This document shows positions 23,013-30,548 of a stretch of DNA of 32,448 bases, in pieces (positions within the stretch are counted from its first letter, which is position 1; each line of letters opens with the position of its first letter). Source of the stretch: a virus; IMG/VR virus record IMGVR_UViG_3300044941_000421, positions 1 to 32,448 of that record. The stretch is one strand, 5' to 3'. The notes under the pieces are model-generated. The model searched no databases, was not told where the DNA came from, and saw only the letters and a program-made list of their open reading frames with translations. Both the position numbers and the translations under genes were made by a program.

Positions 23013-24543
23013 AACAAAGATAATTAAAGAAGCCATTGAGGAATCACCGGAATTGGTGCGGAAAATTATTAGGAGCCTTAAGGGTGGGGCGGACGATGCC
23101 ACAGCTAAGCTTGGTTCTGGGAAAAATTTAGACGCTTTAAAGGGAATGCAGGGGGGTTTGGCTGACGACATAATTGAAACCAGTGTTAAGAAAACTCCCA
23201 GAGGAGTTGCATCTAAAGCTCCGGCTAAAAGCCTAGCTGAAACAGCGGAATCTTTGAAGGGTTCGATTGATGACGTTTTGAAGCCCGGAATGAGTAAGTC
23301 TCAAAAACTAATGGTCGGCGGAGGGTTGCTCGGTCTAGGGGCTGCTGGTTTGTCTATGCTTCCAGAAGAAAATGTTCAAGTACCTCTTCTTCCCGGTGAG
23401 AAACCAATTCCTAAAGCCGAAACCCCTGAAGAGGCTCCAAAAATGACAGAGGAGGTTGATTCAGATAAAAAAGCGGTTACTGATATGTTGAATAAAGCCG
23501 CTAAAGCTCCCAAACCTCAAAAAGAGGAGCAAAAAGAAGAGGCTGAACTTGATTTAATGAAAGCATTAATTGAGGCTCAAAGAGCCGACAATCAATCCCA
23601 GTTTCTTAATGATCTTCTTCGGGTTGGGATTCAGGCAGGTTCGGCAATTAGTAGAACAAAACCAGATTACGAAGTCGCCAATGCTTTGGCTAAGGGAAGT
23701 CGTGCTGTTGCTGGAGTTCAACAATTAGCTGAAATGAGAGCGACTGAAAATAAATTAGAAAAGGCCAAGCGTGAATTAGAAGATGATAAAAAAATGCGCG
23801 ATCCTAATTCAGAGCTTTCAAAACAATTGCGAGCTATTCTCACTAAGGCTGGGTATCCTGTAAATGAAAAGGTTTCAGCTCAAAATATTAAAGATATGGG
23901 CGTTAATGCTTATAATCTTCTTTCGCAAAAACAAGTTATTGATTCTCGTCAAAAAGCCGACTTACTAAGAGATCAAAAAAATCAACAAGCTTTTATTGAT
24001 GGTGCAAGAAAGACACTACTAAAGCCATTTCAAGAATTTCAAAAAATTGATACTGCTTTTCAATCAGTTGAGCAATTTGTTAATAGTAAACCCAGTGGTC
24101 CAAAAGATGTTGCCTTGTTATATAACTTTATTAGAACTCTTGATCCAGGGTCAGTTGTTAAAGAAGGTGAAATTGCGCTCTCTCGAAAGGGTATGTCGTT
24201 ATTTGAAGATTTGGGTGTTAAGGCAAAAAGAATTACAAGTGGTCAGCTTTTGAGTGATGATTTCCGTCGTGGTGTTTTAGAAATTGGTCGCCAACAGCGA
24301 GATTTGGCAGAAAAAAATTATCGAGAGATCGCTCAGCCTTTTATTACTAATGCTGCTGGTATGGGTATGGGTGAGAAAGAAATGAATAAATTTGATTATA
24401 TGAGTGCAAAAAAAGAAACTAAGAAAGAAGAAGCAAAGCCTGAAACTGTTAGAGTACAAAGACTTAGTGATGGTGCTGTCCGCTTAGTTCCGCGCTCAAG
24501 TACTGTCAATATGGATAAAAATAAATATAAGATTCTGGATTAA
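23005..24543 (+). CDS. Putative internal/ejection virion protein
   Basis: The 512-residue product starts at an ATG inside the end of the previous gene. The N-terminus is helical, residues about 100-117 are a Gly/Leu-rich hydrophobic helix (GGGLLGLGAAGLSML), followed by a Pro/Glu/Lys-rich spacer and long charged helices. A segment NFIRTLDPGSVVKEGEIALS (about 374-393) is a pattern I know from internal and tape-like proteins of many tailed phages; its role is not established. No peptidoglycan hydrolase motif is visible. Position and architecture fit the ejection protein block. Confidence 0.6.
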   Translation: MSKTKIIKEAIEESPELVRKIIRSLKGGADDATAKLGSGKNLDALKGMQGGLADDIIETSVKKTPRGVASKAPAKSLAETAESLKGSIDDVLKPGMSKSQKLMVGGGLLGLGAAGLSMLPEENVQVPLLPGEKPIPKAETPEEAPKMTEEVDSDKKAVTDMLNKAAKAPKPQKEEQKEEAELDLMKALIEAQRADNQSQFLNDLLRVGIQAGSAISRTKPDYEVANALAKGSRAVAGVQQLAEMRATENKLEKAKRELEDDKKMRDPNSELSKQLRAILTKAGYPVNEKVSAQNIKDMGVNAYNLLSQKQVIDSRQKADLLRDQKNQQAFIDGARKTLLKPFQEFQKIDTAFQSVEQFVNSKPSGPKDVALLYNFIRTLDPGSVVKEGEIALSRKGMSLFEDLGVKAKRITSGQLLSDDFRRGVLEIGRQQRDLAEKNYREIAQPFITNAAGMGMGEKEMNKFDYMSAKKETKKEEAKPETVRVQRLSDGAVRLVPRSSTVNMDKNKYKILD

Positions 24544-24545
24544 TC

Positions 24546-26480
24546 ATGAAAGATTTTGATAAAATATTTGATGAATCCCCAAGTGCTGAGCAATTTGATC
24601 AGATGTTTGATCAATTTGAACTTGACCAAGCTCCTAAATCAAGCAAATTGGCTCAGATCAAAGAGCTTGCCGGCGACGCATTACAAAACTTATCAGATGC
24701 CTCATTGGGTGCGGCACAAGGTTTGACTTTTGGTTTTGCTGATGAATTGGCAGCGGGAGCCAATAAGCTACTCGATCCTTTGATTAGTAAGTTGTCGGGA
24801 GAGGAAGCAACTGACGCTGCATTGAGGGCGCAGGGGTTTGATGTACAGAATATTGAACCATCTTACGAGCAAGAACTAGCTCGCACTAGAGATATGTTTA
24901 AAGAAGCCGAAGAGCGTAGTCCTTGGCTATATGGAGGGGCTGATTTTGCAGCAAGCATACCGTCTGGTCAGGTTCTTGGTGGATTACTCGGTGTTGGTAA
25001 AGCCGCTCAAGGAGCGGGCAAACTGGCTCGTATTGGCACGGAAGCAGCTAAAGCGGCTCCTGGCGTTGCTTTGGAGGCGTTGGGACGTTCCGAGGGTTCA
25101 TTGTTGGGCGATGATGCTCAACAAGAACAAGCGTTGGGTGACACTTTGATGGGAGCTGGAATAGGAGCGGCTATTGGCGGGGGGTTACAAGCTGTTAAAG
25201 ACGTTGTTGCTCCTGCGGCTAAAAAAGCAATTGAACCAGTAAAAGAATGGATTTCCGAAACCGTTGAAGAGCTTCCATTCGCAAGACAAATGAAAAAGTC
25301 TTTTGAATATGGAACTAAAGGTATTAATCCGGTTTCAGAAAAGTCCCTTCTTGAAACGGGATTAGATAAACAATCTCTTTCAACTATTGATACTGAAAGA
25401 GCACAAAAGATAATGGATGAAATTCTTCAAGCTGACAAGATTATCGGTAAGCAAGTTGGTGATAGTCTTGTTGAGGCAACTGAAAGAGGTGTAAAAATTG
25501 ATGCATATCCAGTTCTTCAGAAATCCCTTAAATCGTTAAATATCGCATATGATTTAATGGAGGAAATGCAATTAAATCCGAGGGGTCGTTATATCCTTGG
25601 TAAAATTGCCGATGCAACAGACAAAGCTTTAACCCCGAATGAAGCTAAATCTTTGATTGATGATGTGGATACTTTCATCAGTAAATTTAGCAGAACTGTT
25701 AATCCAACTGAAGTTGAGAATGCTATTGTTCGCAATCTAAATGCTTTCCGTAAAAATCTCTCCATGGAAATGAAAAATCAAATTCCAGCTTACAAAGCAG
25801 CAGCTGAGCGATTTGAAAATTTCCGTCGTTTGGTTCCAGAGAGTATTGTCGCTGGTGATCTACCTCAAGAGATTGCAGATATTTATTTTGGTGATTTAAA
25901 AAACCCAAATCAAAAACTACTTACAAAACTAAGAGCACTAATTAAGGGTGCTACTCAAGGTGGAGCAACAGCTGGACCGACCAAAGAAGCTTTTGTCAAT
26001 ACTATTCGAGGAATGCGTCAATTTGAAAAAACTGAAGCCGCTAGGGGATTAAAAAGTGCTCTGCCTCGCTCAGCGGATGAATACGCTAAACTTATTAAAG
26101 AATATGCCGATGATGCAGCTGTTCGCCGACAAATGTCCAATGTTGAAGAAATGGCTTCTATTCAACGAAATATCCCAGCTATTATTATGGATACTGGTAG
26201 TACTTGGAGAGCTGCTGCTTTAACAGGAGCCAACATGGCTGGTCGAGCTAAAACAGCACTTACTAATCCAATTAAACTTCTATATAATGCCCCAAAAGAA
26301 GATTTACTTAAATTTTCCGATAAACTAATGGAAAATAAATCACTTTCTGCTATTGGACAAACATTAAAAGAAGCTGTGCAGAATGATGATGTTTATAAGA
26401 GAAATGCAGCATTATTTACTATATCTCAAAACCCAAATGCTAAGCTTTTATTGGGTGACTTGTTAAAAGAGGGGCAATAA
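24546..26480 (+). CDS. Putative internal/ejection virion protein, Gly/Ala-rich
   Basis: The 644-residue product has an acidic N-terminus (DFDKIFDESPSAEQFDQMFD), then a segment LGAAQGLTFGFADELAAG (about 56-73), a pattern I associate with phage internal proteins. Hydrophobic Gly/Ala-rich helices lie near 130-175 and 200-220 (LMGAGIGAAIGGGLQAV). The remaining two-thirds is charged helix. The start at 24546 has only a weak GGA upstream and follows the previous stop by two bases, so it is probably coupled. It is the last large gene before the holin. It could help form the channel that delivers DNA, but nothing in the sequence proves that. Confidence 0.55.
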   Translation: MKDFDKIFDESPSAEQFDQMFDQFELDQAPKSSKLAQIKELAGDALQNLSDASLGAAQGLTFGFADELAAGANKLLDPLISKLSGEEATDAALRAQGFDVQNIEPSYEQELARTRDMFKEAEERSPWLYGGADFAASIPSGQVLGGLLGVGKAAQGAGKLARIGTEAAKAAPGVALEALGRSEGSLLGDDAQQEQALGDTLMGAGIGAAIGGGLQAVKDVVAPAAKKAIEPVKEWISETVEELPFARQMKKSFEYGTKGINPVSEKSLLETGLDKQSLSTIDTERAQKIMDEILQADKIIGKQVGDSLVEATERGVKIDAYPVLQKSLKSLNIAYDLMEEMQLNPRGRYILGKIADATDKALTPNEAKSLIDDVDTFISKFSRTVNPTEVENAIVRNLNAFRKNLSMEMKNQIPAYKAAAERFENFRRLVPESIVAGDLPQEIADIYFGDLKNPNQKLLTKLRALIKGATQGGATAGPTKEAFVNTIRGMRQFEKTEAARGLKSALPRSADEYAKLIKEYADDAAVRRQMSNVEEMASIQRNIPAIIMDTGSTWRAAALTGANMAGRAKTALTNPIKLLYNAPKEDLLKFSDKLMENKSLSAIGQTLKEAVQNDDVYKRNAALFTISQNPNAKLLLGDLLKEGQ

Positions 26481-26860
26481 TGGACTTTTTAAAAAATTTA
26501 ATAGTAGTATTGCTCGCCGTGTTTGCTCCAATAAAGGCAATGATTATCGTCACTGTGGTTTTAGTTATTGCCGATTTAATCACGGGTGTGTTGGCTGCCC
26601 GAAAGAAAGGACAGGCCATTACTTCAGCTGGATTGCGTCGAACTGTCACAAAAATAGGTGTTTATTTTACAGCAATTTGTCTTAGCTTTCTTGTGGAAAT
26701 ATTCATGATTGAATCAATTCTTCCAATTAGTAAAATTATTTCAGGTCTTATAGGCGTGGTTGAATTGAAATCACTTATGGAAAATTTGAATTATATTCAT
26801 GGCTCTGATATTTTTAAGACTATTATTGATAAACTTGGCTCCATAAACGATAAAAGGTAA
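26480..26860 (+). CDS. Phage holin, phi29/Cph1-type (holin_4) family
   Basis: The 126-residue protein overlaps the previous stop by one base and has an AGAGGGG ribosome site. It has hydrophobic segments at about 5-22, 22-40 and 62-92. The core VLVIADLITGVLAARKKGQAITSAGLRRTVTKIGVYF carries the D-LITG(V)-AA-KKG...S-GLRR-T-KI pattern of the bacteriophage holin_4_1 family. Holins open the inner membrane at a set time and release or activate endolysin. It closes the structural gene block, as in T7-like phages. No endolysin is adjacent; the papain-like gene at 2381 or one outside the window could serve. Confidence 0.8.
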   Translation: MDFLKNLIVVLLAVFAPIKAMIIVTVVLVIADLITGVLAARKKGQAITSAGLRRTVTKIGVYFTAICLSFLVEIFMIESILPISKIISGLIGVVELKSLMENLNYIHGSDIFKTIIDKLGSINDKR

Positions 26861-26865
26861 TATTT

Positions 26866-27189
26866 ATGAAATCTAAAATGGTAAAAGAGCTGGCAAAAAA
26901 ATTATTGACAGGGGCTGGGGTTGGAACGATGGCTTTGGGTCCCGTTGCTTTGATTGCGGAAAAACCAGAAGAAAAGAAAAAAATTGAGCCGATTCCAGAA
27001 AAACCAGAACTGCTTATTGGTGGTTTGGGTGAGGATAGTATGGATGAAGATATTGAGCAAGAAGTTCCGGTTGAGGCACTAGAAGCTGCTTTAAAACAAA
27101 AAAAGACATCCCCAGATGTCCCAGAAGTTAATGAGAATGATATAAAAGAAGAACAAATCCGTCAAATTTTAAAAGGCTTGATGAAATAA
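26866..27189 (+). CDS. Small protein with hydrophobic N-terminal helix
   Basis: The 107-residue product starts behind AAAGGTAA, five bases after the holin stop. Residues 1-30 form a positively charged start and a Gly/Ala-rich hydrophobic helix (KKLLTGAGVGTMALGPVALIA), followed by a Pro/Glu/Lys-rich acidic spacer and a C-terminal helix. It could be a membrane-anchored lysis accessory or a small virion component; it resembles the hydrophobic part of the 23005 product. No family is recognised. Confidence 0.5.
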   Translation: MKSKMVKELAKKLLTGAGVGTMALGPVALIAEKPEEKKKIEPIPEKPELLIGGLGEDSMDEDIEQEVPVEALEAALKQKKTSPDVPEVNENDIKEEQIRQILKGLMK

Positions 27190-27190
27190 T

Positions 27191-27388
27191 ATGAAGCATT
27201 TGTTTAAATTATTTCAACCCGATTTAAGAGAAAAACAAGCTGAGGTTGAAAGACAAGCTTTATTAAATTATCAAAAATCCCCAGCTGGAATAGCAGCTGG
27301 TTATGGACAAGAGGATGATTTGATTGATGAGGCTGAAATAGATCGGCAATATCAATTAGAAGCATTGCGAAGATTGCGCGGCCAATAA
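27191..27388 (+). CDS. Small charged uncharacterised protein
   Basis: The 65-residue product starts one base after the previous stop with only a weak upstream ribosome site. It is helical and charged (DLREKQAEVERQALLNYQKSP, then AEIDRQYQLEALRRLRGQ). Its stop is immediately adjacent to the stop of the opposing gene. Nothing further can be said about its role; it is the final gene of the plus-strand block. Confidence 0.5.
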   Translation: MKHLFKLFQPDLREKQAEVERQALLNYQKSPAGIAAGYGQEDDLIDEAEIDRQYQLEALRRLRGQ

Positions 27389-27790
27389 TTATTTTTTTTC
27401 CAAATCTTCTAGCCTTTCATAAAAAACTAATTTACCCTGTGCCTTTTCTCTCGTCAATATACAACGATTTCTGGCATTATTTTTATTATAAATTCTTTTT
27501 TTATCTTCTCTGCTCTTGTTGAGCTTTGGTCCATTGTGATTGAAATTAGCGTTATTTTCTTCTTCCATGAAAGCATTCATCCATGCTTTTTCTTCTGGAC
27601 TAAGTTTATGAAAATAGCTTCTCACATCATCTATTTCTTCTTGGCGAGTTTTTAAATTGAGTCCTGGTTCTAGAGCTGGATATAGGGTTAAACTACGCTT
27701 TGACTTTTTTCGGCAATCTTTTTCTGAAGATTTTTCTGTTTTTTGGTGGCTTTGAATATATTTTTTCAATTTCTTTGTATTTTTTGACAT
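27389..27790 (-). CDS. Basic uncharacterised protein overlapping its upstream gene
   Basis: I choose the ATG at 27790, which has an AAAGGTGA site nine bases upstream; a GTG at 27802 is also in frame. The 133-residue product is Lys/Arg-rich with a first 30 residues that are almost all charged, a middle segment with an EEIDDVRSYFHKLSPEEKAW pattern and a basic Asn-rich tail. It could be a nucleic-acid-binding protein. It overlaps the 27693-28409 gene for 98 bases in another frame, unusually long for a start/stop overlap. No family is recognised. Confidence 0.5.
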   Translation of the reverse strand: MSKNTKKLKKYIQSHQKTEKSSEKDCRKKSKRSLTLYPALEPGLNLKTRQEEIDDVRSYFHKLSPEEKAWMNAFMEEENNANFNHNGPKLNKSREDKKRIYNKNNARNRCILTREKAQGKLVFYERLEDLEKK

Positions 27791-28409
27791 GATATAAATC
27801 ACCTTTATTATTAACTAAATAAGACTCTCCATATTGGGTTGTGGTTTTTGGCCACAATCTATCCCCAACGATAAAAAAATTACTTTTAGCAACTGGCTTT
27901 CTTTTAACTTTATCGCAATATTCGCGATAAATATGATATATGACATAGCAAGGAACAGGTACAGGTCCTTGCTTGATACCACTATGTTCTAAGAAAGATA
28001 TAATATTTTTAGTAAAAGATTCTGTGGTTAACGGTATCCTCCTTTTCCTGTTTAAATACTTTTCCAAATTAGCTTGAATTTGGAATGATGATTTATTGAT
28101 ATAAACCATATTATCTATAATACGAAAATACATGCGCAATCTATTGGCTAACACAGCTTGTTTTATTCTTCTGTCTGTGGTTGTTTTGCGATATAGTAGG
28201 GTGATTGCTCGAATTGGAACTGGATGTTTTCCGGGTTTTAAATCAAAGCGGTGGATGAAATCGAGAAGCGGGGTTTGAATGATCTGAACCTGTTGCAACG
28301 CACCAATATCAGTCGATTCGGCTTCTTCGAGCTGAGCCAGTAGTTCTTCTTCTGTAAGTTCTGATATATGCTTAATTTTCTTGTTACTTAACAAGCTGCT
28401 TTGCCCCAT
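27693..28409 (-). CDS. Putative DNA-binding protein with two winged-helix-like segments
   Basis: The 238-residue protein contains two similar segments, about 59-106 and 147-202. Each runs K-(P/Q)-G-x-x-PVP, then (L/I)YR, a Lys/Arg-rich stretch and a strand ending Y(I/L)-N-K. This looks like a winged helix repeated, and the second copy (CYVIYHIYREYC... ESYLVNNK) resembles the C-terminal DNA-binding part of D5-like phage primases. The C-terminus is very basic (PPKNRKIFRKRLPKKVK). There is no Walker or nuclease motif, so it is not a primase itself. A regulator, replication-origin binder or small-terminase-like role is possible. The start at 28409 lies within the end of the preceding gene, with AGGA nine bases before it. 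Confidence 0.5.
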   Translation of the reverse strand: MGQSSLLSNKKIKHISELTEEELLAQLEEAESTDIGALQQVQIIQTPLLDFIHRFDLKPGKHPVPIRAITLLYRKTTTDRRIKQAVLANRLRMYFRIIDNMVYINKSSFQIQANLEKYLNRKRRIPLTTESFTKNIISFLEHSGIKQGPVPVPCYVIYHIYREYCDKVKRKPVAKSNFFIVGDRLWPKTTTQYGESYLVNNKGDLYHVKKYKEIEKIYSKPPKNRKIFRKRLPKKVKA

Positions 28410-28782
28410 AAATTGATAATCCTGTGGCTAAAACTCCAAGTCCAAACCAGAGATGACGCTCCCATTTTGTTCTTTCAATTTGATTCATTAACTTATTATT
28501 TTGCTCCGACAATAAGCGTACTTGGGTTCTTTGGTTTTTAATAATCTTCGCTTGATCATCATTAACTTCCAATAAAGCTTTGTTAAAAATCGCAAATTGA
28601 TCTTTTTCAATTAACTCAATACGAACTTGTTCGGCTTTTTTTGTTGATAACAAAATACCATTGAAGGGGGCTTGATCCCCCTTATTCATTGGAATGGCAT
28701 CTTTTGCAAATGAAATATGGCTAATCAGGCTTACGATTATTAAAAAAATCAGCCAATTCCTGCTGAGTTTTAATTTTTTCAC
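28384..28782 (-). CDS. Membrane/coiled-coil protein, spanin-like partner
   Basis: A GTG start seven bases after GAGGAG gives 132 residues. The N-terminus is a signal sequence or anchor (NWLIFLIIVSLISHISFA, cleavage likely before KD), the middle has KGDQAPFNGILLS then a coiled coil (about 50-105), and the C-terminus has a second membrane helix (LWFGLGVLATGLSIYGAKQL). No lipobox Cys is present, so it is not a standard outer-membrane o-spanin. Its start is nested 62 bases inside the end of the upstream gene, as in Rz/Rz1 pairs. An envelope lysis role is likely but not shown; similar proteins accompany holins and spanins in other phages. Confidence 0.6.
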   Translation of the reverse strand: MKKLKLSRNWLIFLIIVSLISHISFAKDAIPMNKGDQAPFNGILLSTKKAEQVRIELIEKDQFAIFNKALLEVNDDQAKIIKNQRTQVRLLSEQNNKLMNQIERTKWERHLWFGLGVLATGLSIYGAKQLVK

Positions 28783-28996
28783 GTTTTTTCTCCTCTAAAT
28801 CGTTTATTCGATCAAGGGCTTCTTGAAGAGTGTTTCTGGCTTTTTGTTCCAGCTCACTGTTTTCTTTTTCTAATTGTTTAACTTCAACCATTACTTTTGA
28901 ATTATTATCACTGGGCGATGGTTTCAGCAAGCGAAACAAAACAATAGCAGCAGCCGCCCCTAAAAATCCCACCAATATCTCAATTAATGTCTCCAT
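28721..28996 (-). CDS. Rz-like (i-spanin-like) membrane coiled-coil protein
   Basis: The ATG at 28996 is preferred: it lies five bases after GTGGAG, while the upstream TTG at 29014 has no site. The 91-residue product has one N-terminal membrane helix (about 4-25, ILVGFLGAAAAIVLFRLL) then a heptad-rich coiled coil (about 40-85). This is the architecture of Rz-type inner-membrane spanin subunits that span the periplasm at lysis. The 3' end overlaps the next gene by 62 bases. The family cannot be confirmed because Rz proteins share little sequence; a coiled-coil membrane protein of another role remains possible. Confidence 0.55.
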   Translation of the reverse strand: METLIEILVGFLGAAAAIVLFRLLKPSPSDNNSKVMVEVKQLEKENSELEQKARNTLQEALDRINDLEEKKREKIKTQQELADFFNNRKPD

Positions 28997-29010
28997 AATA
29001 CTCCACTTTA

Positions 29011-29289
29011 TCAAATTTTTTTGTTTTTGTCCATGTTTTTTTCTAAGATTTTACAAATTATTTCACCATAAACAACGTATTCGTCCCAGGATAACCTGGA
29101 GGCATAATGTTTTTCGTACATTCTTTTCGTGTTACATATTTCAGGTCTGGATTCATATATAGCACAATCTCCATTTTTTAGCAAGTTAATACATACCCCA
29201 TCCCCTCGATCAAATGCTTTCAATTCATCCACCTTATTACAAGCTCTGCAACAGGCAGTACATTTCCAACAATTAAATGGTTTATCCAT
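29011..29289 (-). CDS. YkgJ-like CxxCxxCC metal-cluster protein
   Basis: The 92-residue protein starts behind AAGGAAGAAA. It contains the family core: Cys7, Cys10, Cys13-Cys14 (CWKCTACC) with an extra Cys17, then DRGDGVCINL (Cys33), GDCAIYESRPEICN (Cys42, Cys52). This matches the YkgJ/UPF0153 zinc or iron-sulphur family, whose reaction is unknown. Phages often carry short copies. It lies between thymidylate synthase and the spanin-like pair on the same strand, so it may belong to the nucleotide or the lysis side of this operon. Conserved Cys spacing makes the family call good; the function is not inferable. Confidence 0.78.
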   Translation of the reverse strand: MDKPFNCWKCTACCRACNKVDELKAFDRGDGVCINLLKNGDCAIYESRPEICNTKRMYEKHYASRLSWDEYVVYGEIICKILEKNMDKNKKI

Positions 29290-29297
29290 TTTCTTCC

Positions 29298-30116
29298 TTA
29301 AACAGCAACGTTGGCTTTAATTAATGGATGTGACACATAATCAACCAATCGGATGGCTTTTTCAATTTCGTTCCAAGACATTTCATCACAGTTTTCCGCA
29401 AACAAAATGGGATTATCAATATTAATTTCTATTTTAGGTGAATGGTATGGAAGTCTGGTTAGTTGAAGTTGAGCAGCTTCCAAATGGTTGTTATACAAAT
29501 GAAGATCGCCAAAAGTATGAATAAATTCATACGCTTGCAAACCACAATGTTTTGCTATCATATGAGTTAGTAGGGCGTATGATGCTATATTAAAAGGAAC
29601 TCCTAGAAAAATATCAGCACTTCTCTGATACAATTGACAGCTTAATTTATCCCCATAAACTTTAAATTGAAACATCGTGTGACAAGGCATTAATGCCATT
29701 TGATCAATTTGGTCTGCATTCCATGCGTTAACAATGAGCCTTCGACAATCCGGATTTGTTTTAATCCGCTCAATGACTTTTTTCAATTGATCACCGCCCC
29801 ATTTACGCCATTGATACCCATAAATTGGACCCAATTCACCATTCTTCCCTTGCCATTCATCCCAAATAGTAATTCCATGTTTATGGAGAAAAGAAGTATT
29901 GGTTTCCCCTCGAATAAACCACAATAACTCGATGACTATAGCTTTCCAATGGACTTTTTTAGTTGTCAAAAGAGGAATTTTATTATCTGTTAAATCAAAT
30001 CGCACTTGGCGGCCAAAGACTGATCTAGTGCCCACGCGGGTTCTGTCATTGGTTGAAACACCATTCTGGATAACATCAGTTAGAAGATTCTGATAGGTTA
30101 TATCGGCATTATTCAT
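29298..30116 (-). CDS. thyA: Thymidylate synthase ThyA
   Basis: The 272-residue protein matches ThyA over its full length (usual bacterial size about 264). It methylates dUMP to dTMP with methylene-tetrahydrofolate. Visible family features are the phosphate-binding loop [12 protein letters not shown] (24-35), the helix [11 protein letters not shown], the catalytic Cys145 in [11 protein letters not shown] (ALxPCH in most ThyAs), [20 protein letters not shown] (174-193 region) with the substrate Asn176, and GDLHLYNNH. No truncation is seen. The start ATG at 30116 has GTGAGA upstream. It lies nine bases after the HNH gene stop, so the two are co-transcribed. Phage ThyA boosts dTTP supply for DNA replication. 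Confidence 0.95.
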   Translation of the reverse strand: MNNADITYQNLLTDVIQNGVSTNDRTRVGTRSVFGRQVRFDLTDNKIPLLTTKKVHWKAIVIELLWFIRGETNTSFLHKHGITIWDEWQGKNGELGPIYGYQWRKWGGDQLKKVIERIKTNPDCRRLIVNAWNADQIDQMALMPCHTMFQFKVYGDKLSCQLYQRSADIFLGVPFNIASYALLTHMIAKHCGLQAYEFIHTFGDLHLYNNHLEAAQLQLTRLPYHSPKIEINIDNPILFAENCDEMSWNEIEKAIRLVDYVSHPLIKANVAV

Positions 30117-30125
30117 CGGGATTTC

Positions 30126-30494
30126 TCACTTTTCATTCTTTTTTCTTTTTTTATTAAAATGCTCACGCATAGCATCCTCTCGCAAAGTTTTTGACTCGTG
30201 GCATGATTTACAAATACCTTGTAGCTTTTCTGGCTCTACGAACAAACGCATAATGTAATCATCCCAAGTAGTAAACCCTAAACGAATATCGATTACTGGC
30301 TCAACATGGTCTATTTGAATTTCTCCACGTTTAAATATTTCTTTACATTCCTCACAGCGATACTGACCACGATCGACCTTAATCCTTTTAAATACAGATT
30401 CTCTTGCCCACCATCTTAAAGAAGCAGAGCGTAAGGTTGCTTTTACAAAAGAATGTAAATTTTGTTTTTTGGCTTTTTTTTCTCCATTGTCCAT
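30126..30494 (-). CDS. HNH endonuclease
   Basis: The 122-residue protein carries an HNH/Zn-ribbon nuclease core: Cys47 and Cys50 (YRCEECKEIF), the IDHVEPV motif with catalytic-type Asp62-His63, and KLQGICKSCHESKT with Cys95, Cys98 and His99. Such stand-alone phage HNH proteins nick or cut DNA, for homing or in packaging and replication. There is no homing-specific C-terminal binding domain visible beyond a basic tail (NKKRKKNEK). The ATG at 30494 has a GGAA site. It directly precedes thyA, a locus that often hosts homing nucleases in other phages, but the thyA gene is uninterrupted here. Confidence 0.8.
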   Translation of the reverse strand: MDNGEKKAKKQNLHSFVKATLRSASLRWWARESVFKRIKVDRGQYRCEECKEIFKRGEIQIDHVEPVIDIRLGFTTWDDYIMRLFVEPEKLQGICKSCHESKTLREDAMREHFNKKRKKNEK

Positions 30495-30548
30495 TTTGAA
30501 TTTCCAATTTGTACTTGTTTGCTTTTGCTAGTCATTGTCATTTTCGGA

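Noticed and set aside
27738-27744. An A AAA AAC slippery heptamer (minus strand) in frame in the 27693-28409 gene, near the overlap with the next gene, suggesting a frameshift fusion.
   Set aside because: A -1 slip leads to a third frame that stops after about 16 codons; the downstream gene is in the +1 frame. A separate start with a good ribosome site explains the second gene better.
29083-29100. CCAGG-ATAA-CCTGG hairpin near 29087 as a terminator.
   Set aside because: It is inside the YkgJ-like coding sequence and not followed by a T run on either strand.
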